Shown one piece after another: positions 61,184 to 64,000 of a DNA stretch of 64,000 nt. Origin of the DNA: Intestinibacter bartlettii (GTDB taxonomy: Bacteria > Bacillota > Clostridia > Peptostreptococcales > Peptostreptococcaceae); contig NZ_JAHLOQ010000002.1 of NCBI RefSeq assembly GCF_018917435.1, positions 62,001 through 126,000 on the forward strand. The letters run 5' to 3'. The position numbers and the translations under genes are program-made. Position 1 is the stretch's first letter. Each line of letters starts with the position of its first letter. Under the pieces are notes generated by a model. The model saw only the letters and a program-made list of their open reading frames with translations. It searched no databases and was not told where the DNA came from.

Positions 61184-61330
61184 TTATTATTCTCCTTTCC
61201 AATTTTATTTAGATATATTTTTAGTAATATATCTTACTATGTATATTAGCAGATATTTTAATATTCTTTCTTGATTTTACATTCTTCTAACATTCTAATA
61301 TATTTTTTAACAAAACTTTTTCAAAAAAAG

Positions 61331-61358
61331 AAATGCCAAATAATTAAATCTGGCATTT
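61331..61358 (-). terminator. Terminator of the Cys-rich protein gene
   Basis: AAATGCCA (61331-61338) pairs with TGGCATTT (61351-61358); on the minus strand CTTTTTTT follows. Confidence 0.85.
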
Positions 61359-61414
61359 CTCTTGACTAAAACTTAATTGATTATTATAGTAAGTTTGGTG
61401 CAAAGTTGGCTATT

Positions 61415-61609
61415 TTACTTATATTGTCTGTAATTCAATTGTACATGAGATTGTTCATCTGTAGATGGGTCCTGGTGCATGGCTGATACCCAACTATTAT
61501 TTACTTCAGATTTTTTTTCAAATTCTGAGTGTTTTTGATGTTTCACTTTAGGGTCTTTACCTTTATGACATTCACATCCTGGACATTTTCCTGTACATTC
61601 TTTATGCAT
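61415..61609 (-). CDS. Small Cys/His-rich protein, possible metal binder
   Basis: A 64-residue protein beginning MHKECTGKCPGCECHKGK, with four cysteines (5, 9, 12, 14) and several histidines among the first 30 residues, then a polar tail without hydrophobic segments. The spacing suggests a small iron-sulfur, zinc or copper site; I do not know the family. The ATG has AAGGAGAG seven bases upstream and the gene has its own terminator, which support a real gene. Upstream DNA has an inverted repeat and a 12-bp direct repeat. A P-type ATPase gene lies further on in the same direction but behind the terminator. Confidence 0.65.
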   Translation of the reverse strand: MHKECTGKCPGCECHKGKDPKVKHQKHSEFEKKSEVNNSWVSAMHQDPSTDEQSHVQLNYRQYK

Positions 61610-61630
61610 AATAGCTCTCCTTTTACCACC

Positions 61631-61696
61631 TGCAGTTATTTAAGGCAAGCGTGTTAAATAAGTTGCAGTTATTTAGAATAAAGTATTCTGATTATA
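61631..61696. promoter_or_regulatory. Repeat-rich control region of the Cys-rich protein gene
   Basis: TGCAGTTATTTA occurs at 61631-61642 and again at 61664-61675, 33 bases (about three turns) apart. An inverted repeat AGAATA-AAG-TATTCT (61675-61689) lies just downstream of a TATAAT box on the minus strand (61691-61696). No good -35 was seen, so an activator may be needed. Confidence 0.5.
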
Positions 61697-61762
61697 GTAT
61701 TTACAAATCACAGACTTATATATCGACCAAATTTTAGTAAAATCTTTATAAGAATGGATATT

Positions 61763-62725
61763 TTAATTTGAAAACTTAAATTGAATTTGTTCAGTTTTTT
61801 CTTTATATATTTGTAGATTTTTATATTTATAAAAGTTCTCTACTTTTTTTAGAAATTCATCTAATGATTTTGTATCATAAATCGGTATAACTTCTTCATT
61901 TTGCAATAATTTTATATTTCCTTTTACTGTTTTTAGATTTAAATAATCTTGATTATGTTTATAACAAGCTACAATTTTATTTTGATCAAAACCGTAGTTT
62001 ACAGTATGCAAACTGCCTCCATTTACAGTACTTTCAATTACGATTATTCCTTCACTAAGCGCGCTTTGTAACCTATCCCTGTCGACTAATCTATATTTTG
62101 ATACAGTTTGTCCTGGTGGGTATTCACTTATAACACAGCCATTATTGTTGATTATTCTATTAAATAAATTACGATTATTGCTAGGATAAACCATATCCAA
62201 TCCACAAGGCATAACTGCAATTGTTTTGCCATAGGTGTCTAATGCTCCAATATGAGCAAAAGTATCACATCCATTCGCAAGCCCACTGACAATAATGTAG
62301 TTTTTTTGTGATAGTATAGATGAAATTTTGTAAGAAACATTCACCCCATGCAAACTTGGATTTCTGCTACCTATAATAGCTATACCTTTATCATTTAAAC
62401 AATCGTAATTTCCTTTATAGTATATAGCTACTGGGCTGTCATCTATATTTTTTAGTTTTTGAGGAAAATCTTCGTCTAGTAAAGTTGTGATTTTGATACC
62501 TTCGTTATTACAAATTTGTATTGTCCTTTTGGCAATCTCATTTGCATATCTTAGTTCATCTTTAGTTATGATTCCTTTTATTTTTAAGTTTATATTATTT
62601 AAATAATCTATAATTTCACTGCTCTTTAAATGATTTAATTCACCTTGTCTTATTATTTTATTTATAGTTTTTCTTCCTAATCCTTTTATCAACGTAAGTG
62701 TTATTATAAGTTCTGCATTGTTCAT
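61763..62725 (-). CDS. DprA/Smf-family DNA-processing protein, divergent
   Basis: A 320-residue protein with an N-terminal helical region (LIKGLGRKTINKIIRQGELN) and a central Rossmann (SLOG) domain. GIAIIGSRNPSLHGVNVSYK is near residue 112, VSGLANGCDTFAHIGAL near 147, AVMPCGLDMVYPSNNRNLFN near 170 and VISEYPPGQ near 198. Canonical DprA next has a FPxRNRIIAGLS motif; here the corresponding part reads YRLVDRDRLQSALSEGIIVI, so the usual ssDNA-contact arginines are changed. DprA loads RecA on incoming DNA, while SLOG relatives take part in other DNA or nucleotide-sensing roles. Thus the fold is firm and the function open. The ATG at 62725 has GGAGAT upstream. It stands alone, not beside topA as usual for dprA. 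Confidence 0.8.
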   Translation of the reverse strand: MNNAELIITLTLIKGLGRKTINKIIRQGELNHLKSSEIIDYLNNINLKIKGIITKDELRYANEIAKRTIQICNNEGIKITTLLDEDFPQKLKNIDDSPVAIYYKGNYDCLNDKGIAIIGSRNPSLHGVNVSYKISSILSQKNYIIVSGLANGCDTFAHIGALDTYGKTIAVMPCGLDMVYPSNNRNLFNRIINNNGCVISEYPPGQTVSKYRLVDRDRLQSALSEGIIVIESTVNGGSLHTVNYGFDQNKIVACYKHNQDYLNLKTVKGNIKLLQNEEVIPIYDTKSLDEFLKKVENFYKYKNLQIYKEKTEQIQFKFSN

Positions 62726-62775
62726 TTTATCTCCATATCTCAATTTTTTAGTTGTAATTATTATTTGTGCAAAAT

Positions 62776-62807
62776 AAAAAACTATGTGAAATTTTCACAT
62801 AGTTTTT
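62776..62807 (-). terminator. Terminator of the right-edge surface-protein gene
   Basis: AAAAACTATGTGAAA and TTCACATAGTTTTT form a long stem with a T-run on the minus strand. The stem resembles the one after the P-type ATPase (58353-58372). Confidence 0.88.
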
Positions 62808-62811
62808 GTTT

Positions 62812-64000
62812 TTAATGATTTGAATAGAAATAATTTATATCAGCTTGTGTTACTCCGAAACCACGGAATACTTCATAGCAAACAAAATTTGGGTCCTTGT
62901 CATATGCCATGCTTAACAGTTGATATGCAGTTAATAACTTATATACTGACCCATAATAACTTATTGTATTGTCATCGATTAATTTAATAGTAACTGTTCC
63001 ATCTGTTGTTGTATAATAAAGCGTATTTCCTGACTCTCTTCTACCTAATATTTTTTTACTCCAACTTTCTGACTCTGTACGTCCTGCAATAACCCAATCC
63101 TTAGTAAATTTATTTATCTCCATTCCATATGAATCATTAGAAAGAACTATATATTTTCCTAATATCTTTTGTTCAACTTTACTTACTGTTTGTTTGTTTT
63201 TTTGTTGTTCAAATGTGTTTATAGCACTTTTTAGTTGTGAAACTTGTTCATCAACTTCATTTTGTGTAGCTGAATCTTTATTATAAATATTTTCTGCTTC
63301 ATCTATAGACTTCTTTAAGCTTTCTCTTACAGCTTGTTTATATTGTCCTTCTTCATTTCCTTCAGTTGAATTTTTATATAAATTATAAGCTTTATCTATA
63401 TAAGCTTTTAATTCAGCTTTATCCACAGGTTTTATTATATTATTTTTAAATTTTACAATACCATCTTTTAAATCTTCATTCATATTGTAAGCATCGTTAT
63501 ATCTTATTAATTTATTTTTTATAAGTTTTTCAGCATTATTTACAATACTTTGAAGTTTATCTTTTTCTTTTTTAGATATTTGATCTATATCAGATCCAGT
63601 TTCTGTTTGTGAAATCAATCTTTTAGCTGTTTCTATATTGTTTTTAAGTTTATTTAAAATACTATCCTCTATTACATATTTAAATGTACATACTTGTGTT
63701 GATTTTCCATCTTTATTATATCCAATAATTTTTATAGTTGTTGTTTTATCAATATATATATCCCCTATATATTTTGTAGAATTTTGATTTGGTTCATCTC
63801 CATTAGTAGTATAGTAATAACTGTGACCTACGTTCATATTCTCTTTATTTAATTTTACCCAAATTGGAGATACATATTTTCCTGGATTTGTATCTACTTT
63901 AGCTGGTGTTGGTGCATTTTGTACTGAATTTAATATGTTTTTTATATTATCAGATACATTTTCCTCCCCTACTTTATCTACATACCTTTTTAAAAAGTTG
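62812..64000 (-). CDS. Secreted or surface-type modular protein, C-terminal part (5' end beyond the window)
   Basis: The frame stays open to base 64000 with no start, so the N-terminus is missing; at least 395 residues are present. An ATG at 63835-63837 is internal. The first visible segment (NFLKRYVDKVGEENVSDNIK) leads to a chitobiase/hexosaminidase C-terminal-type beta domain: KYVSPIWVKLNKENM, then YYYTTNGDEPNQNSTKYIGD and TTTIKIIGYN, as found in wall-bound glycosidases. A helical FIVAR-like region (~residues 115-275, DKAELKAYIDKAYNLYKNST) follows, then a compact C-terminal domain with YGMEINKFTKDWVIAGRTES and FRGFGVTQADINYFYSNH. The catalytic part, if any, is outside the window. Confidence 0.65.
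   Translation of the reverse strand, partial: NFLKRYVDKVGEENVSDNIKNILNSVQNAPTPAKVDTNPGKYVSPIWVKLNKENMNVGHSYYYTTNGDEPNQNSTKYIGDIYIDKTTTIKIIGYNKDGKSTQVCTFKYVIEDSILNKLKNNIETAKRLISQTETGSDIDQISKKEKDKLQSIVNNAEKLIKNKLIRYNDAYNMNEDLKDGIVKFKNNIIKPVDKAELKAYIDKAYNLYKNSTEGNEEGQYKQAVRESLKKSIDEAENIYNKDSATQNEVDEQVSQLKSAINTFEQQKNKQTVSKVEQKILGKYIVLSNDSYGMEINKFTKDWVIAGRTESESWSKKILGRRESGNTLYYTTTDGTVTIKLIDDNTISYYGSVYKLLTAYQLLSMAYDKDPNFVCYEVFRGFGVTQADINYFYSNH

Noticed and set aside
1-64000. Insertion sequences, prophage genes, tRNA or rRNA genes
   Set aside because: No transposase, integrase, phage protein, tRNA cloverleaf or rRNA stretch was recognised on reading both strands, though short tRNA-like remnants could have been missed by eye.

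Overview
This 64 kb window is AT-rich chromosomal DNA from a low-GC Gram-positive anaerobe. Gene content and codon use (AdhE, a Pdu microcompartment, a T-box leader on asnA, many TTG/GTG starts with strong Shine-Dalgarno sequences) fit the Clostridia, most likely Peptostreptococcaceae such as Intestinibacter, Terrisporobacter or Clostridioides. The genus is an inference. No rRNA, tRNA, phage, insertion sequence or CRISPR array was seen.

Left flank (1-7.8 kb): the N-terminus of a propeller-type sensor running off the left edge; a MATE efflux pump behind a small leader ORF whose ribosome site lies in a hairpin; a thiol pair (cystine symporter and CoA-disulfide-reductase-like flavoprotein); and a pyroglutamyl-peptidase cluster (DUF969-DUF979-pcp).

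Centre (7.8-29.5 kb): a B12-dependent 1,2-propanediol (possibly also glycerol) utilisation locus. The main minus-strand operon reads pduA-B-C-D-E-G-H-K-J-L-(eutJ-like)-M-N-O-P-S-T plus a kinase-fold gene. Diol dehydratase makes an aldehyde inside the shell. PduP and PduL convert it to acyl-CoA and acyl-phosphate, PduQ reduces it to alcohol, PduO and PduS keep the cobalamin active, and PduG/H reactivate the enzyme. pduQ-U-V form a separate unit upstream. Between the two units sit a two-component pair (PocR-domain histidine kinase and AraC-type response regulator) and a plus-strand membrane protein. Both pdu units carry the same 15-nt upstream motif, a likely regulator site. No pduF, pduW, pduX, pocR, cobalamin-synthesis gene or B12 riboswitch is present in the window.

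Right of pdu (29.6-41.8 kb): an AEC-family permease; a two-gene operon of small membrane proteins behind a consensus promoter; asnA with its T-box; adhE with a structured leader; an AbgT transporter with two M20 peptidases; and a Cof-type HAD phosphatase. A possible structured RNA lies at 41.8-42.07 kb.

Envelope and defence region (42-64 kb): a BceS-like kinase and OmpR-type regulator with an FtsX-type ABC transporter; a secreted SH3-repeat protein; two paralogous MMPL-transporter/TetR modules with conserved promoters, the first with a secreted coiled-coil partner; a second MATE pump; a P2-type cation ATPase; a small Cys-rich protein with repeat-rich control DNA; a divergent DprA-like protein; and a surface-type protein running off the right edge.
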